64,000 nucleotides of DNA from Mycobacterium sp. SMC-8 (GTDB lineage: Bacteria; Actinomycetota; Actinomycetes; Mycobacteriales; Mycobacteriaceae), in assembly GCF_025263565.1 (NCBI RefSeq), contig NZ_CP079865.1, forward strand, positions 930,001 through 994,000. The letters are read 5' to 3'. Below the pieces are notes generated by a model that searched no databases, was not told where the DNA came from, and worked only from the letters and a program-made list of their open reading frames with translations. Position numbers and translations under genes: made by a program. Of the stretch, positions 9,020-17,735 are shown piece by piece (position 1 is the first letter of the stretch; each line of letters begins with the position of its first letter).

Positions 9020-9810
9020 TTACTGCGCGGTGCTGGTGCGGCGGGTGCGGGCATGGGCGAGTCGGTAGGAGGTGGTGCCGGTTTCGATGATCTGCCCGGC
9101 GAAGGTCAACCGGTCGACGATGGCCGCACACAGTCGCGGGTCGGTGAAGGTCTTGGTCCACGCGGAGAACGGCTCGTTGGACGCGATCGCCACCGAGGCG
9201 CGTTCCTCGCGCTCGGTGAGCACCTGGAACAGCAACTCCGCACCGCGGCGGTCCAATTGCAGATAGCCCAGCTCATCGATGAGCAGCAGATCCACCCGAC
9301 CGTAGCGGGTGATCAACTTACTCAGGTGGGCCTCGTCGGCGGCCTCGACGAGTTCATTGACCAGCTTGCTGGCCAGGGTGTAGCGGACGCGGTAGCCGGC
9401 TTCGGCGGCGGTGGTTCCCAATCCGATCAGCAGGTGAGTTTTGCCGGTCCCGGAGTCGCCGATCAAGCACAAGGGTTCCCGGCTTTGACCCAGGCGCAGG
9501 TGGCCAGGGTGCCGATGACTGCGGGGTTGATCGCGGGGTTGGCCTCAAAGCTGAACTCGTCGAGCCGCTTTGGCCGAGGGAACCCGGCGTCATGAATGCG
9601 GCGCTGCGCCCGGCGGCGATCCCGGTCCTCGCATTCGGCGATCATCAGCTCCGATAAGAACCCCAGATAGGACTGCTGTTCACGTTCGGCCGCGGCGGCG
9701 ATCTCGGCGAAGCGGTCACGGATGGTGGGCAGCCGCAACATCCGGGCACCTTGTTCGATGGCCGCGACCGCGGCCTGATCGGTGACGGTGTGACGTGTCG
9801 TGTTGGTCAT
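9020..9810 (-). pseudogene. istB: istB, IS21 helper ATPase, frameshifted
   Basis: IstB is the AAA+ ATPase that helps the IstA transposase choose and bind target DNA. Two overlapping frames together give the full protein: residues 1 to about 113 from ATG 9808-9810 to AWVKAGNP, and then LCLIGDSGTGKT (Walker A), LLLIDELGYL (Walker B) and SNEPFSAWTKTF to 9020. A single missing base near 9470 breaks the frame and yields a stop within two codons. The start overlaps the istA stop (ATGA). The N-terminal DNA-binding half and the ATPase half are now separate open frames. Confidence 0.85.
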
Positions 9811-11378
9811 GAGCTCTGCTGACCCAGCAGAGTGTCATAGTGGGCCACCGACGGCAACGGCCGCTCGTCGGCGATCAGGCGGTGCCCAGCCAGCCGGAGC
9901 ACCTGGGTGCCGTCACAGCCGGGTGCTGAACCGAGGCCGGCGCGCTGTTCGGCGGCCCGGCGGGCTTCCAGCGCCACCACATCGGCATTGACCGAGCCCA
10001 CCGACAGCGCAGCGCTGATACCGGCCAGCACATCAGCGCGGTCGAGGTGACGGTGCAGCAACAGGACTTCAACCAGCACACGCGTTCCGCCAGCATCCCC
10101 ATGAACCCGCCGGGCTGCAGTCCACCACGCGTCGTGTTCGGCGGTGAACAGTTTGGCCGCCCGCGCTTGAGCCAGTGCGGTGGCCCCCGGCAACGCGCCG
10201 GGTTTGCGGGCCAGGATCTCCAGATAGTGGTCCAAGTCCAGCACCTTGGTGCCTTTGCCGACTGCCCGGGGATGACGTGCCACCACCGTGGTGCGGTCAT
10301 ACACGGTGACATGCGACGCCGACAGTTTCACCCGCACCCGATGCCCGATGAACCGGGCCGGCACCGAATACTGATTGCAGCGCACCATGATCTGGGCGTA
10401 CCGATCCACCCGCGGAGTCAGCGTCAACGCCGTCTCAAACGGCTGATCAGCAACAGGCTGCAGGAACTGCCGCTCGGTTTCCCAGTCCTGGCCAACACTG
10501 TTGGCGCGGTCGGCGATCCGACGACGATCGTCGGCGTCGTCAGCAGCGGCCAACAACGCGTTGAGCTCGTCGAGGGAGTCCACCACCGGCATCGGCACGC
10601 AGTGATTGCGGCGGAACCGGCCACCTTCGCCTTCGACGCCGCCCTTTTCGTGGCTGCCGTCGTGACCGGGCTGGCAATACCACGCTTCAAAGCCGTAGTG
10701 CGAGCGGAACGCGATCCAGCGTTCATTCTCCTGACGGGACCGTCCGAACAACACCTGCTTGACCGCACTATTGAGATTGTCGTAACGGATCTTGTCAACC
10801 GGCACCCCGCCCAGGCGGTTGAACCCATGAACGTGGCCCTCCAGGAACGCTTCCTGGCCCTGGGTGGCGAACGCCCGATGCGCTGCTCGACCCGAGAACG
10901 ACAACCGCATCGTAAACAGTGCGGTCTTGGTTTTCACCCCGGCCAGCACCACCCACAGATCGTGGAAGTCGACCTCGGCTTCAGCGCCCGGGCGGTAGGT
11001 CTGCGGCACAAATCCCGCCTCCAGCGCCCGGCCCGCCTCCGCAGCGATCTGCGGGCGACGTTTGCGGATGTGGTCGCGCACCGTCGAATACGACAACCCG
11101 GCAGCGTCATGCTCATCGACCAGCCGCGCCAACACCCGTCGCGCGGTATGGCGTTGCTTTGTCGGGGCATCCAGATCCGAACGCAGCATCTCATCGATGG
11201 CCGCCTTGAACGGCTCCAACCGCGGCGCCGCTCGCGGCCCGGTCTTGCGCGGCGGCGGCACCGCCGAATCCAACGCTTGGCGCACCGTGCGTCGATGCAC
11301 CCGGTACTTATCTGCCAGCGCCCGGATCGACAAACCCTCAACCCGACGATCCCGGCGGATCGCTGCGAACTGCTCCAC
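9807..11378 (-). CDS. istA: istA, IS21-family transposase
   Basis: DDE transposase of about 523 aa. Order: an N-terminal HTH (GLSIRALADKYRVHRRTVRQAL), an integrase-like catalytic core with the first Asp in EVDFHD, the second in IRYDNL and the Glu in HEKGGVEG, then a C-terminal region with YSVPARFIGHRVRVKLS. The frame is intact. Starts at GTG 11378 (GGTGAGG 6 nt upstream), GTG 11390 and an upstream ATG/TTG are all possible; the HTH argues for one close to 11378. Its 3' end overlaps istB. It uses the element's terminal repeats as substrates. Confidence 0.9.
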   Translation of the reverse strand: MEQFAAIRRDRRVEGLSIRALADKYRVHRRTVRQALDSAVPPPRKTGPRAAPRLEPFKAAIDEMLRSDLDAPTKQRHTARRVLARLVDEHDAAGLSYSTVRDHIRKRRPQIAAEAGRALEAGFVPQTYRPGAEAEVDFHDLWVVLAGVKTKTALFTMRLSFSGRAAHRAFATQGQEAFLEGHVHGFNRLGGVPVDKIRYDNLNSAVKQVLFGRSRQENERWIAFRSHYGFEAWYCQPGHDGSHEKGGVEGEGGRFRRNHCVPMPVVDSLDELNALLAAADDADDRRRIADRANSVGQDWETERQFLQPVADQPFETALTLTPRVDRYAQIMVRCNQYSVPARFIGHRVRVKLSASHVTVYDRTTVVARHPRAVGKGTKVLDLDHYLEILARKPGALPGATALAQARAAKLFTAEHDAWWTAARRVHGDAGGTRVLVEVLLLHRHLDRADVLAGISAALSVGSVNADVVALEARRAAEQRAGLGSAPGCDGTQVLRLAGHRLIADERPLPSVAHYDTLLGQQSS

Positions 11379-11600
11379 CCGTGTCCTCACCTTTCCAGCC
11401 ACCAACCCTTCACCAGCGATCCGGGCCATCCGGAACCGCCTGTGATCACTGTCAGGTGGGGCCAATTCACGTCGTCCTAACCGACGCGGAGTGTCGTCAA
11501 GGTGGGGCTAACTCAGACCGTCACAACAGCACACCCGCGACCACACAGGTGGGGCCACTTTCAGCCGCCCACCCGGGGCCAAATCAGGCTGTCACAGCCA

Positions 11601-11606
11601 GCTGGT
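11601..11606. repeat. 6-bp target duplication GCTGGT (right)
   Basis: Second copy of the IS21 target duplication; see 7970-7975. Confidence 0.8.
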
Positions 11607-11898
11607 GACGACGATGCTGGACCTGATCGACAGCGCGTCAGCAAATGACCTGCCTTCCTTGAGGATTGGCGTGGCGTCCGGGTCAGCGGTCTCGCGCGCG
11701 GGCGACTGGTTCGGCAACCCCGTGAACCTGGCCAGCCGAGTGAGCGCGGCGGCGCGGCCAGGCGCAGTGTTGGTGGGACTCCACGCGGGTGATCGTCGAC
11801 GACGCAGGCCTCCGGTGGTCGTCCGCCGGCGCATATCGTCTGAAGGGCGTCAGCAGCAAGGTCAACCTGTCTCGGGCGCGGCGCGCCCAGGCCGGCCG
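11601..11898 (+). pseudogene. Class III adenylate cyclase, 3' part, decayed
   Basis: Continues the cyclase catalytic domain after IS21: [55 protein letters not shown], then a frame change near 11776 and [20 protein letters not shown] to the RARRAQAG end. The NPVNLASR segment holds the Asn/Arg transition-state residues of class III cyclases, so the fragment is recognisable, but it cannot form an enzyme without the lost metal-binding half. Confidence 0.8.
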
Positions 11899-11934
11899 AG
11901 TAAGGCCCCCGTTTGAAGCGAGCTCGCCGGGTAT

Positions 11935-11970
11935 CCGCCTAGTGAACAGTGACCGCCTAATGAACAGTCA
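11935..11970. repeat. Tandem 18-bp repeat
   Basis: CCGCCTAGTGAACAGTGA (11935-11952) is followed directly by CCGCCTAATGAACAGTCA (11953-11970): two copies, two mismatches. It sits between the cyclase remnant and the 3' end of the minus-strand acyl-CoA dehydrogenase. No function is evident. Confidence 0.7.
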
Positions 11971-12042
11971 CCACCGACTTGATAAGCGAACGCCACCTCG
12001 CTATCGCGGCCCCTCGTAACCAATCTAGCGGTCGAATTCGAT

Positions 12043-13188
12043 CTAAAGCGACCGAGCAATGATCTCCTTCATAATCTCGTTTGTCCCACCGTAGATCTTC
12101 TGAACGCGAGCATCGGCCCACATCCTGCCGATGGGATACTCGGTCATATAGCCGTAGCCGCCGTGGAGCTGCAAGCAGTCATCAAGGGCGACCATCGCAC
12201 GCTCAGTAGTCCACCATTTCGCCATCGCGACGGTGGGGATGTCGAGTTCACCGCGCAGATGGCGGGCGACGCAGTCGTCGATGAAAACGCGGCTGATGTG
12301 GGCGTCGGTGGCGACCTCGGCGAGCTTGAACTTGGTGTTTTGGAAGGCGAAGACGGGCTTGCCGAAGGCATGCCGATCTTTGGTGTATTCCACAGTGAAC
12401 TCGAGCGCTGTTTCTAGTACTGTCACTGCACCAAGCGCAAGGATCAATCGCTCTTGGGGAAGTTGCTGCATCAACTGAATGAACCCCTGGCCTTCAGTCG
12501 TACCCAGGAGGTTCTCAACCGGAATGTGCACATCTTCGAAATAGAGCTCGGAGGTGTCCTGTCCGCGCTGACCGACCTTGTCCAACACCCGACCCCGCCG
12601 AAAGCCCGGTCGATCGCCTTCGACCAAAACCAACGAGATTCCGTTCGCTCCGGCACTGGGGTCGGTCTTCGCAACGACGATGATGAGGTCGGCCTGAGCG
12701 CCGTTGGTGATGAACGTTTTGGAACCGTTGACAACGTATTCGTCTCCAACGCGCGATGCCTTGGTCGTGACAGATTGGAGATCGGAGCCAGTGCCCGGCT
12801 CCGTCATCGCAATCGCGCCAACCATCTCACCAGTTGCCAGTCTGGGAAGAAAGCGTTCCTTCTGCTCATCGGTGCCGTACTCGAGCAGGTAGTGGGCGAC
12901 GATTCCACTATGAAGCGGCGCGCCCCATGCCGAATCGCCGATGCGGGCCTGTTCCTCAATCAAGACTGCTTCGTGAGCGAACGTTCCCCCACCTCCGCCG
13001 TACTGCTCGGGGATTGACATGCACAGCAACCCAAGATCACCCGCCCGGGTCCACAGGTCCCGATCCACGTGGTGCTGCTCGATGAAGCGGGCACTGTGCG
13101 GCGCGACCTCCTTCTCACAGAACGTACGTGCCAAATCCCGCAGTGCGTCGAGGTCGTCGTCCATCCAGCTAGAGCGGTTGGCTGCCAT
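12043..13188 (-). CDS. Acyl-CoA dehydrogenase (FadE type)
   Basis: 381-aa flavoprotein that should introduce the alpha,beta double bond into an acyl-CoA and pass electrons to ETF. The fold signatures are in order: N-terminal helices, GAIAMTEPGTGSDLQS in the middle beta domain, then the C-terminal helical domain with QLHGGYGYMTEYPIGRMW and YGGTNEIMKEI near the end, where the catalytic base usually lies. Start ATG 13186-13188 has GAGGA 8-12 nt upstream; the longer open frame upstream runs into the promoter. It is divergent from a TetR gene across a 143-bp region with two palindromes, so it is probably that regulator's target. Confidence 0.9.
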   Translation of the reverse strand: MAANRSSWMDDDLDALRDLARTFCEKEVAPHSARFIEQHHVDRDLWTRAGDLGLLCMSIPEQYGGGGGTFAHEAVLIEEQARIGDSAWGAPLHSGIVAHYLLEYGTDEQKERFLPRLATGEMVGAIAMTEPGTGSDLQSVTTKASRVGDEYVVNGSKTFITNGAQADLIIVVAKTDPSAGANGISLVLVEGDRPGFRRGRVLDKVGQRGQDTSELYFEDVHIPVENLLGTTEGQGFIQLMQQLPQERLILALGAVTVLETALEFTVEYTKDRHAFGKPVFAFQNTKFKLAEVATDAHISRVFIDDCVARHLRGELDIPTVAMAKWWTTERAMVALDDCLQLHGGYGYMTEYPIGRMWADARVQKIYGGTNEIMKEIIARSL

Positions 13189-13249
13189 TACAAAGTCCTC
13201 ACTGTGTTTGCTTGCGCACCGATCCCGCAATGGTCTCGCTTCGCCTGTG

Positions 13250-13295
13250 GGTACATGGTGTACCACGAATCGCACGCCGGGTACAACACGTACCC
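13250..13295. promoter_or_regulatory. Paired palindromic operators between fadE and tetR
   Basis: Two inverted repeats: GGTACA-TGG-TGTACC (13250-13264) and GGGTAC-AACAC-GTACCC (13279-13295). They share the GGTAC/GTACC core, and their centres are about 30 bp apart, close to three helical turns. The position between divergent genes suits binding of the adjacent TetR dimer to control both directions. Confidence 0.65.
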
Positions 13296-13331
13296 AGAAC
13301 TTTCCAGAGCGCGGGGCGTTACGGTGACATC

Positions 13332-14009
13332 GTGGAGCGACAGCACTGGGTGGACACCACAGCGGTACGCCGCGCGGCCAGTAGGTTGCCGGGCCGTGAA
13401 CTACGTCGTGAACAGATCATCGAAGCGGCGCTCAGCGCAATCGAAGAGAACGGGCCCCACGCACTCACGGGCCAAATCGCAGACAAGGCCGGTTTGGGAC
13501 GCACACACTTCTACCGCCACTTCGCAAGTAAAGAAGAACTCGATCTTGCCGTGGCTCGTCACGTCCACCGCGAACTCACTGCGAAGATTCGCCTAACTCT
13601 GGATGTCCAGGGATCGCCGCTAGACGTGATACGCGCGCCGGTCACTCAGCACGTCATGTGGGCTGACGAACACCCCAACCTCTATCGGTTCCTGGTGAAC
13701 CGACACTATCGGCGCAGCACCGAGAAGACCGCGCCCGGCAGCAGCGCATTCGCCTCTGAACTCGCCGTCGCGGGTGCCCGTTACTTTCCTCGCTACGGCG
13801 AGGACTCAGAGGCGGCAGACCGCAATGTCGCCGCCATCATGGGCTTGATGGACGCTTCGGTCCTATGGTGGCTGGACCATCGCGACTCCACTCGTGACGA
13901 ACTCGTCATTCGGTTGACACGGCAAACCTGGTTGATAATCAATGACAGGCTGCAGGAACTGGGATTCCAGCTTGATCCCCACTTACCACTCTGCGAACCG
14001 AAAACCTGA
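13332..14009 (+). CDS. TetR family transcriptional regulator
   Basis: 225 aa from GTG 13332 (GTG 13350 also possible; a longer open frame reaches back through the palindromes and is unlikely to be coding). The HTH is REQIIEAALSAIEENGPHAL, then DKAGLGRTHFYRHFASKEEL. The ligand domain has PVTQHVMWADEHPNLYRFLVNRH. Divergent from the acyl-CoA dehydrogenase and next to two operator-like palindromes, so autoregulation plus fadE repression relieved by an acyl-CoA is the simplest model. Confidence 0.85.
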   Translation: MERQHWVDTTAVRRAASRLPGRELRREQIIEAALSAIEENGPHALTGQIADKAGLGRTHFYRHFASKEELDLAVARHVHRELTAKIRLTLDVQGSPLDVIRAPVTQHVMWADEHPNLYRFLVNRHYRRSTEKTAPGSSAFASELAVAGARYFPRYGEDSEAADRNVAAIMGLMDASVLWWLDHRDSTRDELVIRLTRQTWLIINDRLQELGFQLDPHLPLCEPKT

Positions 14010-14062
14010 CCAGGTACAATTCGAGCCTCCCCACGCTAAACCCTCCGTCTTCGACACCGCCA

Positions 14063-14863
14063 TCAACGATGATTGCGTTGGCGCCGCTCACCGACGCCGC
14101 GCATCAACGCGAAAGCTTTCAATCCAAGCGACGGCGCAGCATCGCTAGTGCGCGCAACTACGCCACGCCACCGAGGAACTACCCGGAATATCTGGCGACT
14201 CTCCAGCAACTCGAGTCCCGCGCGGGCCACGGCCGCAGCATCCATTGGACGCGGTCCGGCGAACAGAAGCGCCGCCCCAGGGTCGGCAACCCGGTCGGTG
14301 ACCATTTTCGTACTTACCACGTCAGGGCATAGCGCCCGTGCGTGGATTGGCAATCCCGCATGGTCAAGGTCGCCCTGCAGCGATGTGGTGAACGACAATA
14401 CGGCCGCTTTGGTTGCTGCGTACATCGCTAATCCAGGGATGGGCGCCAGAGCCGAGAGGGACGCGATGTTGAGGATCGCGCCCCCACCCGCGCCCATAGC
14501 GACAACTGCCGCGTGTGAGCCGGCAACGACACCTCGTACATTGACATCGAGGATCGACGCAATCTCGGCATCGCTGTGACTCCAGCTGTTACCCGCGAGT
14601 AGGATCCCAGCGTTGTTTACCCACACCGCCAGAGGGCCAGCGGCTAAAGCCTGAGCAGCGACTTCCCGATGACCCGACGGATCTCGTACGTCGTGCGTGG
14701 CGCTCCAAGCGCCACCGCCGACCTCGGTGGCAGCGCGCTCCGCTGCGTCGCCATCCACATCCGTGAGCAAAACCTTGTGACCGGCAGCGGCGAGTTGTCT
14801 CGCGATCTCCAGACCAATCCCTCGACCTGCTCCTGTGACGACGGCTGTTGATGGTTCTAGCAT
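14063..14863 (-). CDS. SDR family oxidoreductase
   Basis: 266-aa classical short-chain dehydrogenase. Motifs: cofactor TGAGRGIG (about residues 11-18), DVDG after strand 2, NNAG, catalytic Ser in NIASLSA, and YAATK with catalytic Tyr and Lys. The acidic residue after beta-2 (LLTDVDG) suggests NAD(H) preference. ATG 14863 is preferred over ATG 14869 because AAAGGA lies 6 nt upstream of the former but abuts the latter. It follows the P450 pseudogene on the same strand and may have oxidised the P450's product. Confidence 0.9.
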   Translation of the reverse strand: MLEPSTAVVTGAGRGIGLEIARQLAAAGHKVLLTDVDGDAAERAATEVGGGAWSATHDVRDPSGHREVAAQALAAGPLAVWVNNAGILLAGNSWSHSDAEIASILDVNVRGVVAGSHAAVVAMGAGGGAILNIASLSALAPIPGLAMYAATKAAVLSFTTSLQGDLDHAGLPIHARALCPDVVSTKMVTDRVADPGAALLFAGPRPMDAAAVARAGLELLESRQIFRVVPRWRGVVARTSDAAPSLGLKAFALMRGVGERRQRNHR

Positions 14864-15026
14864 GACCATCCTTTCCGGCAGTTTGCGTAGGTTTGCCGAC
14901 TACGGTTCGCCGGGGTTTGTTGAGGATCTCCGAGGCCACTTGGAGGACTGCGTCGATTCCGCCGGCGCCCTGTAAGGGCGATGTGCTCGGCTAAGCACTC
15001 AAAAGTCTCGTGGAATGACCTAGATA

Positions 15027-15929
15027 TCATCGGCGACACAACGTAATAGGTAGGCCGTCGACAGGGAACAGGCAGGGACGTATTGTCCCACCGAACGCGG
15101 TAGCCGTCATCCAGACTCCAGGTGAATTCCCGCAGCATCTCGTGCAGTATTGCCTTCACCTCCAAGGTGCCGAAGTGCATCCCGATGCGCTTGTGCGCGC
15201 CTCCTCCGAACGGAAGCCAGGCGAAGCGGTGGGCCTGATCCTCGCGCCGTGGCGGCTCGAGTCGCGTTGGGTCAAACCGGTCCGGCTCGGTCGACACTGT
15301 GGGCGCAAAGTGGTTGACCGCAGGCGTGATGACGACGAGCACTCCGGAGGGGACGTAGTAGCCATCAATTAGGGTGTCGGTCACCGTCTTACGCATAACC
15401 AACGGTACCGGTGCAACTAGTCTGAGCGACTCCTTGATGACCAAGTCCATCGCCGTAAGCCCCTCCAGGTCCTCAATGTCCGACAGATCGTCGCCTAGAC
15501 GGTCAGACTCAGCACGAAGTCGATCCTGCCATTCAGGATTCTTCGCCAAGAAGTACGCCACAGCGGCAGTGGTGATCGTTGACGTGTCATGAGCGGCCAT
15601 CATCAGAAAGATCATTTGATTTATGCTGTCCGCATCAGTGAAGCGTTCGCCGTCCTGGCGCGCGCCTCACATAGCGCGGCGAGTAAATCACCATTCTGCC
15701 CCGAGCGTGCCGCCGGTAAGTTCCGGGCGAAGGCCAACGAGAGGCAATCCCTGATCGCCGATAACTGGCTTCAATCCGCTACCGGTCGGCGGCGCGGCAA
15801 GTTCGCGAACCGGCCATCGTCGACTCACTCCTGGATAGCGCGCTCGACGCGCTGCGGGAGGGGATTCAGTAGTACCGACAACAGCCGGTCACGGGACTTG
15901 CTTGCCGAACCGGACGGCGATTTGGTCAT
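15027..15929 (-). pseudogene. CYP136-like cytochrome P450 pseudogene
   Basis: Readable P450 pieces: MTKSPSGSASKSRDRLL (start ATG 15927-15929), GLKPVIGDQGLPLVG, then a deletion of roughly 250 residues, GQNGDLLAALCEAR, GERFTDADSINQMIFLMMAAHDTST (I-helix), KESLRL (ExxR), and the haem loop FGGGAHKRIGMHFG. The haem-ligand Cys is Arg (CGC) here. An early in-frame stop follows VERAIQE, a shift lies near 15650, and another near the C-terminus, after which VDGLPITLCRR ends at 15027. It is certainly non-functional. Resemblance to mycobacterial CYP136 is from remembered sequence pattern. Confidence 0.85.
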
Positions 15930-16083
15930 CGAGTGCCCCCTTGATGTTGTTTCTCGCATTATCGGAAGGATTTCACCCATCGTTTACACCGGTGACCACC
16001 CTGTCAACGGCGGTCACAGTTGCCGCTCGAATGTCAGCGACTCCCCGCCGTCCTCGGATACCCGTCACTGAACAGAGCCGCCA

Positions 16084-17673
16084 CTAGTCGACGCTATCGG
16101 CCCCGCTTGGGGCATAGGGCATGTCGGCCAGATGGGTGTTGGCCGGCTCGGGTGTCCCCCTGCGCGACGAGTTCGCGGGCGCGGGACGCGACAGGACGTA
16201 AGCGCGCCGCTTCGGCCTGCGCGCACGAAGGCGATACAAGAAGGTCGGGCTGGGCCAGTTGGTAGAGATCGACCCCCGCGCCGAGCGATACCAGCTCGTG
16301 CACATAGTCCACACGGATCTGTCCAGGCGGCGACTCAACCGGTCGTTGAAGCGCTTCTCCACATCGGCACGGACCTCGATAACACTTCCTGGATGGGCAC
16401 GGAGAACCTTCATCAACCTGACGATGTGTCGGGCCTGCGATTCGAGCATGTAGACGATGGACCCGGATCCCACGTTGGTGTTGGGCCCGTACATCATGAG
16501 GAAATTCGGAAACTCTGGCACCGATAGGCCGTAGTAGGCGTGCGCGCCATCCGCCCACACGTCCGACAATTTCCGGTCCGAGCGGCCGTAGACCTCCATC
16601 GGGGAAAGAAACTCGGTGGCACTGAAGCCAGTGCCGTAGATGATCACGTCGGCGGCGTGGAAGTCGCCGTTCACCGTGCGGATTCCGCCAGGTTCTACTG
16701 CCCGGATATCGTCGGTGACCAATGAAACGTTGGGACGTGCGAGCGCGGGGTAATAGTCGCTGGAGAACAGAATCCTCTTGCACCCGGGCGCATAGTCCGG
16801 CGTCAGGTGGGAACGCAGCCGGGCATCCGACACCTGGCGACCTAGGTGCCGGAGGGCGATGACTCCCAAGACTCGCGCTACTGGCTTCGCGTCGACGAGT
16901 GCCAACGCCAAGAACTCGAATATCGTCCAAATCATCAGACGTTCGCTGAGCCGCAGAATGGGCAACTTGCGCAGCAGTTGGTGATGCCGCCCACCGTACT
17001 GACGGTCGAATTTGGGCAGCACCCATGGGGCTGACCGTTGGAAAACGTCCAAGTGCTCAGCGCCTGCGGCGACCACCGGGACGAACTGCACCGAACTAGC
17101 GCCGGTGCCGACGACCGCAAGCCGCTTGCCGCTGAGATTCAGATCGTGGTCCCAATTCGCGGAATGAAACGACGGGCCCGCGAAGCCCGAGATTCCAGGA
17201 ATATCAGGAACTGAGGGTCGGGACAGCTGGCCCACGGCCGAAATGACGACATCGCACTCCAATTCCTGACTGGTAGTCGTGGTCAGACGCCATGTGTTCG
17301 TGCGCTCATCGAAGGCCGCCTTAGCGATTTCGGTTTTGGTCCGAAGGAGGGACAGCAAACCACTTTCGTCGGCGACGCGGCGAAGGTAGGCGAGGATATC
17401 GCCTTGTTCTGCGTAACGCCGACCCCACCTGGGATTCGGCGCCGAGGAGATCGAGTACAACTGCGACGGGACGTCACAGGCCGCCCCTGGGTAGGTGTTC
17501 TCCCGCCAGACTCCCCCGACACCATCGCCCTTTTCGACAATGAGGACCCTGTCGAACCCTGCGCGTTTGAGGCGAAGTGCAAGGGTAATTCCGGCGAAGC
17601 CAGCGCCGATGATGACGATCGAGGGGTTACCAGGGGGATTGTCCTGGGTTGGTTCACGTTTCACGGGTTTCAT
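16084..17673 (-). CDS. Flavin-containing monooxygenase, Baeyer-Villiger type
   Basis: 529-aa FAD/NADPH monooxygenase. FAD site GAGFAG (residues 23-28), NADPH site GTGASS, and between them the Baeyer-Villiger fingerprint FAGPSFHSANWD (FxGxxxHxxxWD). The family GTYPGAACD-like segment appears as ENTYPGAACDVPS. It should convert a ketone to an ester or lactone. Start ATG 17671-17673 (a TTG lies 15 nt upstream). It is downstream of the esterase on the same strand, 62 bp away, probably the last gene of the oxygenase operon. The C-terminal 35 residues look low-complexity and may be altered. Confidence 0.9.
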   Translation of the reverse strand: MKPVKREPTQDNPPGNPSIVIIGAGFAGITLALRLKRAGFDRVLIVEKGDGVGGVWRENTYPGAACDVPSQLYSISSAPNPRWGRRYAEQGDILAYLRRVADESGLLSLLRTKTEIAKAAFDERTNTWRLTTTTSQELECDVVISAVGQLSRPSVPDIPGISGFAGPSFHSANWDHDLNLSGKRLAVVGTGASSVQFVPVVAAGAEHLDVFQRSAPWVLPKFDRQYGGRHHQLLRKLPILRLSERLMIWTIFEFLALALVDAKPVARVLGVIALRHLGRQVSDARLRSHLTPDYAPGCKRILFSSDYYPALARPNVSLVTDDIRAVEPGGIRTVNGDFHAADVIIYGTGFSATEFLSPMEVYGRSDRKLSDVWADGAHAYYGLSVPEFPNFLMMYGPNTNVGSGSIVYMLESQARHIVRLMKVLRAHPGSVIEVRADVEKRFNDRLSRRLDRSVWTMCTSWYRSARGSISTNWPSPTFLYRLRARRPKRRAYVLSRPAPANSSRRGTPEPANTHLADMPYAPSGADSVD

Positions 17674-17735
17674 CGTTAGCTCATACAACCTTCGTGCTGG
17701 GGCGCCTCGTGGTCAAGGCGTGCGCAGGGACGCTG

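Larger units (their letters stand above)
7976..11600 (-). mobile_element. IS21-family insertion sequence, 3,625 bp
   Basis: Carries istA and istB (ATGA overlap) plus two small accessory genes, all on the minus strand. The ends begin TGGCAATGTCAACTTGTAG on the left and, read inward, TGGCTGTGACAGCCTGATT on the right (19 of the first 26 positions match), with further internal copies of the gGGCCCCac-type repeat near both ends, typical of IS21 multiple terminal repeats. GCTGGT flanks it on both sides. The insertion splits an adenylate cyclase pseudogene, so it probably did no new harm. istB is frame-broken, so the copy may be immobile. Confidence 0.9.

Noticed and set aside
9460..9480. Programmed -1 frameshift in istB
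   Set aside because: A -1 slip after the CCT codon would restore the frame, but there is no good slippery heptamer or downstream structure and IS21 istB is normally a single frame; a lost base is simpler.
10047..11480. 477-codon plus-strand frame opposite istA
   Set aside because: No recognisable motifs; istA on the other strand has HTH and DDE signatures.
13212..13331. Longer N-terminus for the TetR at 13332
   Set aside because: The extension would read through the two operator palindromes and has no TetR-like sequence.
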